Source of the DNA: Arenimonas daejeonensis | GTDB lineage: Bacteria; Pseudomonadota; Gammaproteobacteria; Xanthomonadales; Xanthomonadaceae | DNA length: 64,000 nt | Direction of reading: 5' to 3' | NCBI RefSeq assembly: GCF_007993735.1 | Contig: NZ_CP042453.1 | Span: forward strand, 1,364,001-1,428,000 | Shown here: positions 9,117 through 16,910 of the stretch, piece by piece | How the letters are laid out: every line of letters begins with the position of its first letter | How positions within the stretch are numbered: the first letter of the stretch is position 1 | Translations under genes and position numbers: made by a program | The notes under the pieces: model-generated | The model's input: only the letters and a program-made list of their open reading frames with translations | What the model was told of the DNA's origin: nothing | The model's database searches: none

Positions 9117-9129
9117 CCCGGAAACTTGG
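9064..9129 (+). pseudogene. Truncated HEPN-domain partner of the MNT nucleotidyltransferase
   Basis: Overlapping the end of the nucleotidyltransferase gene, MSLRNLLAIQRLQAHTADPE has the look of the first residues of HEPN proteins paired with this nucleotidyltransferase type. After about 22 codons the similarity stops exactly at a 16-bp direct repeat, and the frame runs into palindromic repeat DNA. The rest of the HEPN domain, including its Rx4-6H RNase motif, is absent. Interpreted as a toxin gene cut off by insertion or deletion; the family assignment rests on the short N-terminus. Confidence 0.45.
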
Positions 9130-9130
9130 G
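9115..9130. repeat. Direct repeat, left copy
   Basis: GACCCGGAAACTTGGG. It matches 15 of 16 bases of the copy at 10011-10026. The pair brackets the toxin-antitoxin genes. Confidence 0.6.
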
Positions 9131-9138
9131 CTAGCCCG

Positions 9139-9181
9139 TTCCCCTCTCCCCGGCCCTCTCCCGCAAGGGGAGAGGGAGGAG
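9139..9181. repeat. CCCTC/GAGGG palindromic repeat
   Basis: CCCTCTCCCGCAAGGGGAGAGGG-type palindrome, related to the repeats at 11241-11283 and 15170-15430. These short GC-rich palindromes are common between genes in xanthomonads. Confidence 0.6.
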
Positions 9182-9186
9182 GAATG

Positions 9187-9654
9187 TCATCGACTTTTCT
9201 TCTTGGCCTTGTCGAGTTTTGCCTGGAGTTCGGTCAGTACGACATCGGCGGCAACATAGCGGCCGGTCCTTCGGGCTCGCTCACGCGAGGATAGGGCGCG
9301 GGCAATGTCCACACCTTGAGGATGGCTTTCGTTGGGCCGAACCTGCCTTCTCGCAGCCGACTCCTTCATCGGGACGACGGCAAGCTGCACGCCAAGTGCC
9401 GCCATCACCTTGCGCACCGTCGCGAAGCGGGGTTGCGCGTCCGACTGCAGTGCCTTGTAGAGGCTTTCGCGGCCCAAGCCGGCAATTTTTGCCACTTCGG
9501 ACATGCCGCGGGCCCGAGCGGCTGTTTTCAATGCGTCCTGGAAAACGCCGTCGTGGCCGGACTCGAAGGCATCCATGAGAAACGCCGCGATGGCTTCGTC
9601 GGTGTCCAGGTACTTCGCCGCGTCGAAGGGCGTGGTTTTGAGGGGAGTGTTCAC
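9187..9654 (-). CDS. XRE-type antitoxin with C-terminal extension
   Basis: The N-terminal 95 residues match the addiction-module antidote family (HigA-like XRE): PFDAAKYLDTDEAIAAFL, then MSEVAKIAGLGRESLYKAL and FATVRKVMAALGVQLAVVP. A 55-residue basic tail (from MKESAARRQ to LDKAKKKSR) is additional; typical members are about 100 residues. GTG at 9654 is chosen because GGAG lies nine bases upstream and the family starts here; the frame is open to 9714. It lies 19 bases after the toxin stop, in toxin-first order. It should bind the toxin and repress the promoter. Confidence 0.78.
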   Translation of the reverse strand: MNTPLKTTPFDAAKYLDTDEAIAAFLMDAFESGHDGVFQDALKTAARARGMSEVAKIAGLGRESLYKALQSDAQPRFATVRKVMAALGVQLAVVPMKESAARRQVRPNESHPQGVDIARALSSRERARRTGRYVAADVVLTELQAKLDKAKKKSR

Positions 9655-9673
9655 TGTCGCTTCTCCACTTGCA

Positions 9674-9976
9674 CTAGTGTCGGCCGGCAATGCGGGCCGC
9701 TGCTTCCTTCGCAAACTCGATGTCGGAAGCTTGCTTAGCTTTATCGCCTCCGCAGAGGAGCAAGATCACGGTCTTGCTGCGATAGGTGAGGTACACCCGG
9801 TACCCGGGGCCGTGGTTGATGCGGAGTTCGCTGACGCCGGATCCGATGTACTTCACGTCACCCAACAAACCTCTGCGGATCCGGAAGATTCGGGCGACTA
9901 CGATCGCAACAGCTCCCCGGTCACGCAGGGACGCAAGCCAGTCATCGAACCGCCGTGTTGTCTCGACCTCGATCAT
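9674..9976 (-). CDS. RelE/HigB-superfamily toxin
   Basis: A 100-residue protein with the pattern of addiction-module killer proteins (RelE/ParE superfamily): FDDWLASLRDRGAVAIVVARI, then GDVKYIGSGVSELRINHGPGYRVYL in part, and the C-terminal strand KTVILLLCGGDK. The conserved basic and aromatic residues (ELRINHGPGYRVY, then a late Lys) fit a ribosome-dependent mRNA interferase, but the activity is inferred from family only. It is the first gene of the pair and reads toward the antitoxin. Confidence 0.82.
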   Translation of the reverse strand: MIEVETTRRFDDWLASLRDRGAVAIVVARIFRIRRGLLGDVKYIGSGVSELRINHGPGYRVYLTYRSKTVILLLCGGDKAKQASDIEFAKEAAARIAGRH

Positions 9977-10010
9977 GCCCCAAACGTATCCGGAAGGATA
10001 CAGATCGGGC

Positions 10011-10026
10011 GATCCGGAAACTTGGG
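10011..10026. repeat. Direct repeat, right copy
   Basis: GATCCGGAAACTTGGG, the right-hand partner of the copy at 9115-9130, located just upstream of the toxin gene. Confidence 0.6.
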
Positions 10027-10060
10027 AGGGGGATGTAGGAAAAGAGAAGACTGGCGCCGA

Positions 10061-10094
10061 GTTATACCACCCGAGTCGTTTCCGGTGGTATAAC
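10061..10094. promoter_or_regulatory. Perfect 11-bp inverted repeat upstream of the GSU2403-type gene
   Basis: GTTATACCACC (10061-10071) and GGTGGTATAAC (10084-10094) are separated by 12 bases. The right arm ends 19 bases before the start codon. Probably an operator; the repressor is unknown. Confidence 0.55.
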
Positions 10095-10113
10095 CCGCCC
10101 AGGAGGTCCCACC

Positions 10114-11169
10114 ATGTCCCTCTACCGCGAACTACCCGTAGCCGCCCAGAGCGCCTACGCCGAGCTTTACGAACAGGTCCAGGTCGCCGAGGCCTCGCGT
10201 TCGCCGGCTTTCCTGACGGGAAAGATCGCCTGGAAGACCATCAAGGGCCGGCGCTACGGCTACTGGGCCTTCAAGGAAGTGGACGGCCGCAAGCGCGAGT
10301 ACTACCTCGGGCCGGAAGGGCCGGCGATCGCGGCGATCGAGGCCGCGCGCGAGAAGGGTGCGCCGATGCTGGAGGTGATCGCCCGGCAGGCGGCCGCCGC
10401 CTTGGCTCAAGGCTGCTCGGCAACGCTGCCGAAACACTTCCGCATCGCCAAGCGCCTGGCGGACTACCAGTTCTTCCGCGCCGGCGGCTTGCTGGTGGGC
10501 ACGCACGCATTTCTGGCGCTGGGCAATCAACTGGGCGTGGCCTGGGGCGATGGCACGCGCACGCTCGATCTCGATTTCGCGCACGCGGGGCCGGGCGACA
10601 ATGTCGCACTGGCGCTGCCGGCGGATCTGCTTGCCGATGCCGCGCAAGCGCTGGAGTCGCTGCAGATGGGATTCCTGCCCGCGCTCGGCGGTGCAAAAGG
10701 GCTGGCGAGTCAGTTCGTGAGCGAACGCGAAGGCGACCTGCGCATCGATTTCCTGACGGCACAACGGCGCAAGGAAGGCGACGTCGCCGCGCCGGAGCTG
10801 GGCGTGGCCCTGGTGCCGCTGAAGTTCATGGACTATCTGCTGGAACGGCCGGGGCAGGCGGTGCTGATCGACCGTGCCGACGCCTGCCTGGTCAATCTGC
10901 CGGATCCCGCACGCTATGGCCTGCACAAGCTGATCGTGGCGCACGAGCGTGGCGCGCGGCATGCGAAGTACCGCAAGGACATCCTGCAGGCGCTGGCCTT
11001 GATCCAGTGGCATCTGGCGCATGCGCCGACGCTGTTGGCGGATGCGTGGGCGGATCTCGTGGCGCGTGGCGCGGGGTGGGAGAAGCGGGCGCGGGATTCG
11101 CTGGCCAATTCACCCTCGGCGCACAAGGAAGTTGTGGTGGCGTTTGATCGGGAGATGCCGAAGAGTTGA
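10114..11169 (+). CDS. GSU2403-family nucleotidyltransferase-fold protein
   Basis: Begins MSLYRELPVAAQSAYAEL and carries VGTHAFLALGNQLGV followed by GTRTLDLDFA. This is the pattern of the GSU2403/NTP_transf_8 nucleotidyltransferase-fold family (351 residues, full length). The DLD pair would bind metal. The family's substrate is not established, and it is often found with toxin-antitoxin-like genes. A strong ribosome binding site (AGGAGG) lies seven bases before the ATG. A terminator follows immediately, so it is probably monocistronic, and it is preceded by a perfect inverted repeat that may control it. Confidence 0.78.
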   Translation: MSLYRELPVAAQSAYAELYEQVQVAEASRSPAFLTGKIAWKTIKGRRYGYWAFKEVDGRKREYYLGPEGPAIAAIEAAREKGAPMLEVIARQAAAALAQGCSATLPKHFRIAKRLADYQFFRAGGLLVGTHAFLALGNQLGVAWGDGTRTLDLDFAHAGPGDNVALALPADLLADAAQALESLQMGFLPALGGAKGLASQFVSEREGDLRIDFLTAQRRKEGDVAAPELGVALVPLKFMDYLLERPGQAVLIDRADACLVNLPDPARYGLHKLIVAHERGARHAKYRKDILQALALIQWHLAHAPTLLADAWADLVARGAGWEKRARDSLANSPSAHKEVVVAFDREMPKS

Positions 11170-11194
11170 TTGAAAGCTACAGGGCGCCAAATGA

Positions 11195-11220
11195 AAACGG
11201 GCCGCTTTCGCGGCCCGTTT
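11195..11220. terminator. Bidirectional terminator between the GSU2403-type gene and metK
   Basis: AAACGGGCCGC-tttc-GCGGCCCGTTT, an 11-bp perfect stem whose A and T ends serve both converging genes. Confidence 0.75.
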
Positions 11221-11240
11221 CGTGACTTCCCGGCGAGGGT

Positions 11241-11283
11241 TTACCCCTCCCGGCCCTCCCCCTGCGAGCAGGGGAGGGAGCAG
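11241..11283. repeat. CCCTCCCC palindromic repeat
   Basis: CCTCCCCCTGCGAGCAGGGG followed by AGGGAG, a palindrome of the same family as those at 15.2-15.4 kb, lying just beyond the metK stop. Confidence 0.6.
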
Positions 11284-11287
11284 AGCG

Positions 11288-12526
11288 TTACTTCTTTTTC
11301 TTGGTGGCGACCGGCTTGTCGAGGCCGGCGGCTTTGCGCAGGGCGTCGGCCTTGTCGGTCTTTTCCCACGAGAAGGCGGTGGCGGTGTGCTTCTTGCCCT
11401 TGCCGTCGGTGTAGGTCACTTCGAACGGCTTGCGGCCGAAGTGGCCGTAGCTGGCGGTCAGGCGGTAGATCGGGTGCAGCAGGTCCAGCATCCTGGTGAT
11501 GCCGTACGGGCGCAGGTCGAACTGCTGGCGGATCAGCTTCTCGATCTTGTCGTCGGCGATCTTGCCGGTGCCGAAGGTGGTGACCGAGATGGAGGTCGGC
11601 TCGGCCACGCCGATCGCGTACGACACCTGCACTTCGCACTTGTCGGCCAGGCCGGCGGCGACGATGTTCTTCGCCACGTAACGCGCGGCGTAGGCGGCCG
11701 AACGATCAACCTTGGACGGGTCCTTGCCACTGAACGCGCCGCCGCCGTGGCGGGCCATGCCGCCGTAGGTGTCCACGATGATCTTGCGGCCGGTCAGGCC
11801 GGCGTCGCCCACCGGGCCGCCGATCACGAAGTTGCCGGTCGGGTTGATGTGGATCTTCGACTTCGGCAGCGCCTTCAGCCACGCCTTCGGCAGCACGGGC
11901 TCGAGGATGTGCTTCATCACGCCGGCCACCAGGTCCTTCTGCTTCACGCCCGGGTCGTGCTGGGTCGAAAGCACCACGGCGTCCAGGCCGACGATCTTGT
12001 CGTTTTCGTAGCGCAGGGTGACCTGGCTCTTGGCGTCCGGGCGCAGCCACTTGAGCTTGCCGCTCTTGCGGACCTTGGCCTGCTGCTCGACCAGGCGGTG
12101 CGCGTAATAGATCGCGGCCGGCATGTATTCCGGCGCCTCGTTGCAGGCGTAGCCGAACATCAGGCCCTGGTCGCCCGCGCCCTGTTCTTCCGGCTTCTTG
12201 CGGTCCACGCCCTGGTTGATGTCGGGGGACTGCTTGCCGATCATGTTGACGATGGCGCAGGTGTGGCCGTCGAAGCCGACATTGCTGTTGTCGTAGCCGA
12301 TGTCGTTGATGACGCCGCGCGCCAGCGCTTCGATGTCCACCCACGCGGTGGTGGTGATCTCGCCGGCAACGATGGCGGCGCCGGTCTTCACCAGCGTTTC
12401 GCACGCAACGCGGGCCTTCGGATCCTGGGTCAGGATCGCGTCCAGTACCGCATCGGAAATCTGGTCGGCCATCTTGTCCGGGTGGCCTTCGGAGACCGAC
12501 TCGGAGGTGAAGAGGTAGCTGGACAT
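11288..12526 (-). CDS. metK: S-adenosylmethionine synthetase
   Basis: Makes SAM from methionine and ATP in the cytoplasm. Signature motifs are present: [19 protein letters not shown] at the N-terminus, [10 protein letters not shown] in the middle (about residue 120) and [20 protein letters not shown] (PPi loop). The length of 412 residues is slightly longer than usual because of a short basic tail ending ATKKKK. ATG at 12526 begins [10 protein letters not shown] as in relatives. A GC-rich hairpin lies in its leader, about 40 bases upstream. It converges on the GSU2403-type gene with a shared terminator. Confidence 0.97.
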   Translation of the reverse strand: MSSYLFTSESVSEGHPDKMADQISDAVLDAILTQDPKARVACETLVKTGAAIVAGEITTTAWVDIEALARGVINDIGYDNSNVGFDGHTCAIVNMIGKQSPDINQGVDRKKPEEQGAGDQGLMFGYACNEAPEYMPAAIYYAHRLVEQQAKVRKSGKLKWLRPDAKSQVTLRYENDKIVGLDAVVLSTQHDPGVKQKDLVAGVMKHILEPVLPKAWLKALPKSKIHINPTGNFVIGGPVGDAGLTGRKIIVDTYGGMARHGGGAFSGKDPSKVDRSAAYAARYVAKNIVAAGLADKCEVQVSYAIGVAEPTSISVTTFGTGKIADDKIEKLIRQQFDLRPYGITRMLDLLHPIYRLTASYGHFGRKPFEVTYTDGKGKKHTATAFSWEKTDKADALRKAAGLDKPVATKKKK

Positions 12527-12565
12527 CGTCGCTTATATCCCTTGATTGAGATGAAAGGATGGGTA

Positions 12566-12593
12566 GGGCCGCGCATGATACATGGCGCGGCCC
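12566..12593 (-). promoter_or_regulatory. Hairpin in the metK leader
   Basis: GGGCCGCGC and GCGCGGCCC form a perfect 9-bp stem with a 10-base loop, 40 bases upstream of metK. No recognised SAM riboswitch core is visible around it. It might be an attenuator or a terminator for transcripts entering from upstream. Confidence 0.35.
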
Positions 12594-12728
12594 CGGGGTG
12601 CATCCTCGCGCCACCGATGTTGCGCTGGTGTTAAGCGACGCTAAACGGTGCGGGGCCTGGGGTTGGCCTCGGGAAGCGATGGGGGTAGGGTCGGGCCTCC
12701 CCGCAAAACCCATGAGGAGGTAACCCGC

Positions 12729-13316
12729 ATGGCATCACTGAAATCCAGCCTGCGTCCCTTGCTTGCCGCCACCCTGGCGGTGTCCTTCACCGGCTGCGCC
12801 AGCTACGTCAAACGCGACGACTTCGACGCCACCGTGGCCGAGCTGCGCGCCACCGACCAGCGCCTGGACGGGCGCATCAACGAGCTGCAGGCCGCCATGG
12901 AAGCCCGCTTCGGCCAGTACGACGCCCGCATCGCCCAGTTCGAGGGCCGCCTGCACGTCGAAACCACCGCCCACTTCGCCACCAACGACGCCACCCTGCG
13001 CGAGGTGGACAAGCCGATGCTGAACGACTTCGCCAGCACGCTGACCGAGCACCACACGGGTGTCACCGTGACCGTGGAAGGGTTCGCCGACCCGTCGGGT
13101 TCGGCCGCTTACAACAAACGCCTTGGCCAGCGCCGGGCCGAAGCCGTGCGTGACTATCTGATCACCCAGGGCCTGTCGGCCGACCAGGTGCGCGCCGTCA
13201 GCTACGGCGAGGACAGCAACCGCCTGATCCGCCCCGGCGCCTGGGGCGACGATGGCCTGGCCAACCGCCGCGTGGCCCTGGTCATCGACTTCGTCGAGAC
13301 CGTCGCGGCCCGCTGA
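12729..13316 (+). CDS. OmpA-domain lipoprotein
   Basis: The N-terminal signal peptide ends at a lipobox-like SFTGC (Cys about residue 23). A coiled-coil-like stretch (DFDATVAELRATDQRLDGRI) follows, then an OmpA-like peptidoglycan-binding domain: TVEGFADPSGSAAYNKRLGQ and a late NRRVALVIDF. It is expected to be an outer-membrane lipoprotein tethered to peptidoglycan (Pal/YiaD-like). ATG at 12729 is preferred over the upstream in-frame ATG at 12648 because GAGGAGG lies seven to eight bases before it and the signal peptide starts there. It is divergent from metK. Confidence 0.85.
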   Translation: MASLKSSLRPLLAATLAVSFTGCASYVKRDDFDATVAELRATDQRLDGRINELQAAMEARFGQYDARIAQFEGRLHVETTAHFATNDATLREVDKPMLNDFASTLTEHHTGVTVTVEGFADPSGSAAYNKRLGQRRAEAVRDYLITQGLSADQVRAVSYGEDSNRLIRPGAWGDDGLANRRVALVIDFVETVAAR

Positions 13317-13324
13317 AGCACCGG

Positions 13325-13349
13325 CAGGCCGGGCCCCGCGCCCGGCCTG
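13325..13349 (+). terminator. Hairpin after the OmpA lipoprotein gene
   Basis: CAGGCCGGG-N7-CCCGGCCTG, a perfect 9-bp stem just after the stop. There is no clear T-run, so termination strength is uncertain. Confidence 0.45.
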
Positions 13350-13433
13350 TCACCCGCCTGACGTTTGCGGGTCACGGGCCTGAAAGCATGCCGCGCCAAG
13401 CTGCGCGGCAACGCCGATCACCGGGTCCGCCGC

Positions 13434-15155
13434 ATGTTGGATATCGAGCGTCAGCTCGCCGAGCGTTATCCCCATTGGTTCCAGGGCCACCGCGCCCGTT
13501 TCGCCCGGCCGTTGCTGCGCGGGCTGGGGCGGCTGGCCAAACTCGATGAAGCCGGGGCGTTCCTCGCCGCCAACGGCCATCTCTGCGGTCGGGCTTTCAT
13601 CGAAGCCGCACTCGACTATCTGGACGTGCGTTACACGGTGGACCAGGTCGAACGCGAGCGCATTCCGCAGACCGGCCGCCTGCTGATCGTCGCCAACCAT
13701 CCGTCCGGTGCGCTGGACGCGATGGCGCTGCTGCATTTTGTGCTGGGCGTGCGCCGCGACGTGCGCATCCTGGCCAATGACGTGCTGGCCAGCGTGGCGC
13801 CGCTGCGCGAACACCTGCTGCCGCTGCGCATTCTGGGCGGCCGGCCGACGCCGGAAAGCCTCGAAGCGGTGGAAGCGGCGCTGGCGCGCGAGGAATGCGT
13901 GATCGTGTTCCCGGCCGGCGAAGTGTCGCGGCTTGGCCTGGCCGGTATCCGCGACGGGCGCTGGCGGCAGGGTTTCGTCCGGTTCGCGAAAGCCAGCGGA
14001 GCGCCGGTGTTGCCGGTGCGCATCGGCGCGCGCAATACCGCGTTGTTCTACGGGGCGTCGGCGCTGTACAAGCCGGCCGGCACCGCGCTGCTGCCGCGCG
14101 AGATCTTCGCGCGCCGCGGCAGCCGCATCGAACTGCGCATCGGCCGGCCCGGGCCGCTGCCGGAACCGCAGGCGCCGGAAAAAGCGCTGGCGTCGATCCG
14201 GCAGGCGCTGTACGCCATCGGTTCGCGCCGCGAGGCGGCGCCGCGGGGGCCGGAGCCGTTGGTACATGCGGTGGACCGGCGCCTGTTGCTGGACGAACTC
14301 GCGCGCCTGCCGATGTTGGGCAGCACGCCGGATGGCAAGCGCATCCATGCCGGGCCCTTGGCTGCCGACTCGCCGCTGATGCGCGAGATCGGCCGTCTGC
14401 GCGAACTCACCTTCCGCACGGTGGGCGAGGGCACCGGCAAACGCCTGGACCTGGACGGCTACGACAGCTGGTACGAACACATCGTGCTGTGGGACCCGGA
14501 GGCGCTGGAGATCGCCGGCGCCTACCGCGTGGCGCCGGGCGAGAAGGTGCTGGCCGAGCGTGGGCTGGAGGGGTTCTACACGGCGTCGCTGTTCCGGTAT
14601 CCGTGCACGATGCTGGAGAAGCTGGTGCAGGGCATGGAGCTGGGCCGCAGTTTCGTGGCGCCGGGTTACCAGGGCACGCGCAGTCTCGATTACCTGTGGC
14701 TGGGCATCGGCGCGTATCTGCGGGCGCATCCGGGGGTGCGGTATCTGTTCGGGCCGGTGTCCATCAGCGCGGATCTGCCGATTGCCGCGCGGGAACAGTT
14801 GGTCGCGTACTACCAGCGTTATTTCGGTTGCCGCGAGGGCGAGGTGGCGGCGAACCGGCCGTTCCGGTTCCTGGCCACGCCGCCGGCTTTCGGCGACATC
14901 GATGCCGAGACCGGCTTCCGCATCCTCAGGGCGAATCTGGGCGCGCTGGGGGCGCGGGTGCCTACGCTGTACAAGCAGTACACCGAGCTGTGCGAGCCGG
15001 GTGGGGCGCGGTTCCTGGCCTTCGGTGTGGATCCGGAGTTCAACAATTCGGTGGACGGGTTGATCGAACTGGACCTGGCGCGTGTGCGGCCGCGCAAGCG
15101 CGAGCGTTATCTCGCCGGTACGTCGGTGCCGCTGCCGGCACCGGAAGTGGTGTAA
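13434..15155 (+). CDS. Bifunctional lysophospholipid acyltransferase/GNAT N-acyltransferase (OlsF-like)
   Basis: The N-terminal half is a PlsC-type acyltransferase with NHPSGALDAM (residue 88 on; HX5D) and VFPAGEVSRLG. The C-terminal half is an OlsB-like GNAT acyltransferase: RELTFRTVGEGTGKRLDLD, then FYTASLFRYPCTMLEKL and LGRSFVAPGYQGTRSLDYLW. This two-domain order matches OlsF, which makes ornithine lipids by N-acylation (C-terminal half) and O-acylation (N-terminal half); the substrate here is inferred. ATG at 13434 (MLDIERQLAERYP) fits the family start. A TTG at 13365 would add 23 residues; neither has a strong ribosome binding site. Palindromic repeats follow the gene. Confidence 0.8.
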   Translation: MLDIERQLAERYPHWFQGHRARFARPLLRGLGRLAKLDEAGAFLAANGHLCGRAFIEAALDYLDVRYTVDQVERERIPQTGRLLIVANHPSGALDAMALLHFVLGVRRDVRILANDVLASVAPLREHLLPLRILGGRPTPESLEAVEAALAREECVIVFPAGEVSRLGLAGIRDGRWRQGFVRFAKASGAPVLPVRIGARNTALFYGASALYKPAGTALLPREIFARRGSRIELRIGRPGPLPEPQAPEKALASIRQALYAIGSRREAAPRGPEPLVHAVDRRLLLDELARLPMLGSTPDGKRIHAGPLAADSPLMREIGRLRELTFRTVGEGTGKRLDLDGYDSWYEHIVLWDPEALEIAGAYRVAPGEKVLAERGLEGFYTASLFRYPCTMLEKLVQGMELGRSFVAPGYQGTRSLDYLWLGIGAYLRAHPGVRYLFGPVSISADLPIAAREQLVAYYQRYFGCREGEVAANRPFRFLATPPAFGDIDAETGFRILRANLGALGARVPTLYKQYTELCEPGGARFLAFGVDPEFNNSVDGLIELDLARVRPRKRERYLAGTSVPLPAPEVV

Positions 15156-15169
15156 CTGCCGCTTGTCTC

Positions 15170-15430
15170 CTCCCCCTGCTTGCAGGGGGAGGCCGGGGGG
15201 GGTGGAACTTGGAGCAAGTGCTCACCCCACCCCAACCCTCCCCTGTAAACAGGGGAGGGAGCCATGCTTGAAGCTCCCTGCTTGCAGGGGCCCGCACTCT
15301 CTCCCCCCTGCTAGCAGGGGGAGGTCGGGAGGGGGTGGAACTTCGGAGCAAGTACTCACCCCTCCCCAACCCTCCCCCTGCAAGCAGGGGAGGGGGAAGT
15401 GAGATGCCCTGTAAACAGGGGAGGGAGAAG
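15170..15430. repeat. Cluster of CCCCTGC/GCAGGGG palindromes in two long direct repeats
   Basis: Six short palindromes are present, with cores such as CCCCCTGCTTGCAGGGGG, CCCTGTAAACAGGG and CCCCCTGCTAGCAGGGGG. They sit in two similar blocks (about 15173-15262 and 15304-15393). Each block also contains GGTGGAACTT, AGCAAGT and CTCACCCC. The array fills the gap between the acyltransferase and hydrolase genes and can form long hairpins in RNA. Confidence 0.8.
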
Positions 15431-15449
15431 TGCGGTTAGCATCCCTCTC

Positions 15450-16481
15450 ATGGACTCCCTCACCCAGATCGTTCTTGGCGCCGCGGTGGCCGGCGCCGTC
15501 GCCCCGGCCCGGCATCGCCGCGCCGCGCTGTTGGCCGGTGCCGGACTCGGCACCTTGCCGGACCTCGACACGCCCATCCTCTGGATGCTGGGCCTGGACC
15601 CGGTCGGGCACATGACCTGGCACCGCGGGCCTTCGCATTCGCTGCTGGTGCTGTTTCCGCTGGCGGTGTTGATCTGGGCGTTTTTCCACCGCCGCGGCGG
15701 GCGGGTGACGGAAGCGCCGAAGCCCTGGTTCTGGGCGATCGTGCTGGCGCTGGTGACGCACCCGCTGCTCGACGCCTTCACCGTGTATGGCACGCAGCTG
15801 TGGTGGCCGCTGCCGCCCGCGCCGGCGATGTGGTCCAGCGTGTTCATCATCGATCCGCTGTACACGCTGCCGCTGCTGGTCGTGTGCATCGTGGCCTGGG
15901 TGAAACACTGGCGGCCGGCGGCGCAGACGGCGCTGGTGGCGGGGCTGGCGATCAGCACGGCCTATCTTGGCTGGTCGCTGGTGGCGAAGGCGCTGGTGGA
16001 GCGTGCCGCGGAGCAGTCGCTGGCCGCGCGCGGGCTGCAGGACGCGCCGCGGTTTTCGGTACCGATGCCATTCACCACGTTTTTGTGGCGGGTGGTGGTG
16101 ATGACGCCGGAGGGATTTCTGGAAGGGGAGCGGTCGGTGGTGGTGGATGAGGGGCCTATTCGCTTTCGCGAATATTTTTCGGACAGTCGGGCGCTCAATG
16201 GGGTTGCTGATTACGAAGCGGTGCGGCGACTCCGTTGGTTCAACCGATCTTTCATGAAAGCCGAAGTACGCGACGGCAAACTCGTGCTGTCCGACCTGCG
16301 CATGGGCGCCGAGCCCGACTACAGCTTCCGTTTCGCCGTCGCTGCGCGCGAAGGCGAAGGCTGGCGCGAAATCCCGCCCGAACAACTGCAGTGGCCCTGG
16401 GACGCGAGTCGACGGCTGCCGTCGCTGTGGCGCAGGATATGGACCACGCCGACGGATGACGCAGCAGGAGCGGCCCCATGA
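15450..16481 (+). CDS. YdjM/PF04307-family membrane metal-dependent hydrolase
   Basis: An inner-membrane protein with several hydrophobic helices in the first 190 residues. It carries the family's metal-binding pattern: PDLDTP (about residue 46), WHRGPSHSLL (about residue 67) and VTHPLLDAFTVYGT. A soluble C-terminal part of about 130 residues follows. The biochemical reaction is not established for the family; E. coli YdjM is LexA-regulated, but no LexA box was seen here. MDSLTQIVLGAA at 15450 is the standard family start. Its stop overlaps the next start (ATGA), indicating coupled translation. Confidence 0.82.
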   Translation: MDSLTQIVLGAAVAGAVAPARHRRAALLAGAGLGTLPDLDTPILWMLGLDPVGHMTWHRGPSHSLLVLFPLAVLIWAFFHRRGGRVTEAPKPWFWAIVLALVTHPLLDAFTVYGTQLWWPLPPAPAMWSSVFIIDPLYTLPLLVVCIVAWVKHWRPAAQTALVAGLAISTAYLGWSLVAKALVERAAEQSLAARGLQDAPRFSVPMPFTTFLWRVVVMTPEGFLEGERSVVVDEGPIRFREYFSDSRALNGVADYEAVRRLRWFNRSFMKAEVRDGKLVLSDLRMGAEPDYSFRFAVAAREGEGWREIPPEQLQWPWDASRRLPSLWRRIWTTPTDDAAGAAP

Positions 16482-16885
16482 GCCAGACCCCGCCCGGATT
16501 GGACCTGTCCAACCTGCCGCCGGATATCCGCCGCAAGGTCGAGGCCGGGCTGGCCAAACTGTCGCCGGAAATGCGCCAGCACTGGGAACGGCAGGGTTCG
16601 CCACTGCTGGCCAAGCTGGTGTCGGGCGTGGCCGCGAACGCACGTGGCAAGACGCCGCCGCCGCTGCCGGATATGCCCAAGCTGCCGTCGCTGCCCAAGC
16701 TGCTCAGTGGCTCGAAGCCCGGCGGCATGGACCTGCCCGAACACGCGCCGCACCACACCAACCCGCGTTCCAAGCCGCACGGCCACTACAACGACACCAT
16801 CCGCCCCGGCGACCGCCGTGGGTTGGGCTCGTGGTCGGCGTGGGTGTTCGTGGCCGCGGTCGTATTCGCGATCCTGAAGTTCTGA
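16478..16885 (+). CDS. Hypothetical protein with C-terminal membrane anchor
   Basis: A 135-residue protein translationally coupled to the preceding hydrolase gene (ATGA overlap). The N-terminal third is charged and helical (LPPDIRRKVEAGLAKLSPEM). The middle is Pro-rich, and the last 20 residues are a hydrophobic helix (SAWVFVAAVVFAILKF), so it is probably tail-anchored. HYNDTIRPGDRRGLGSW precedes the helix. I do not recognise the family. The coupling suggests a role with the PF04307 membrane protein. Confidence 0.7.
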   Translation: MSQTPPGLDLSNLPPDIRRKVEAGLAKLSPEMRQHWERQGSPLLAKLVSGVAANARGKTPPPLPDMPKLPSLPKLLSGSKPGGMDLPEHAPHHTNPRSKPHGHYNDTIRPGDRRGLGSWSAWVFVAAVVFAILKF

Positions 16886-16910
16886 AGCTCAGGCCTAAGG
16901 TAGGCAATGC

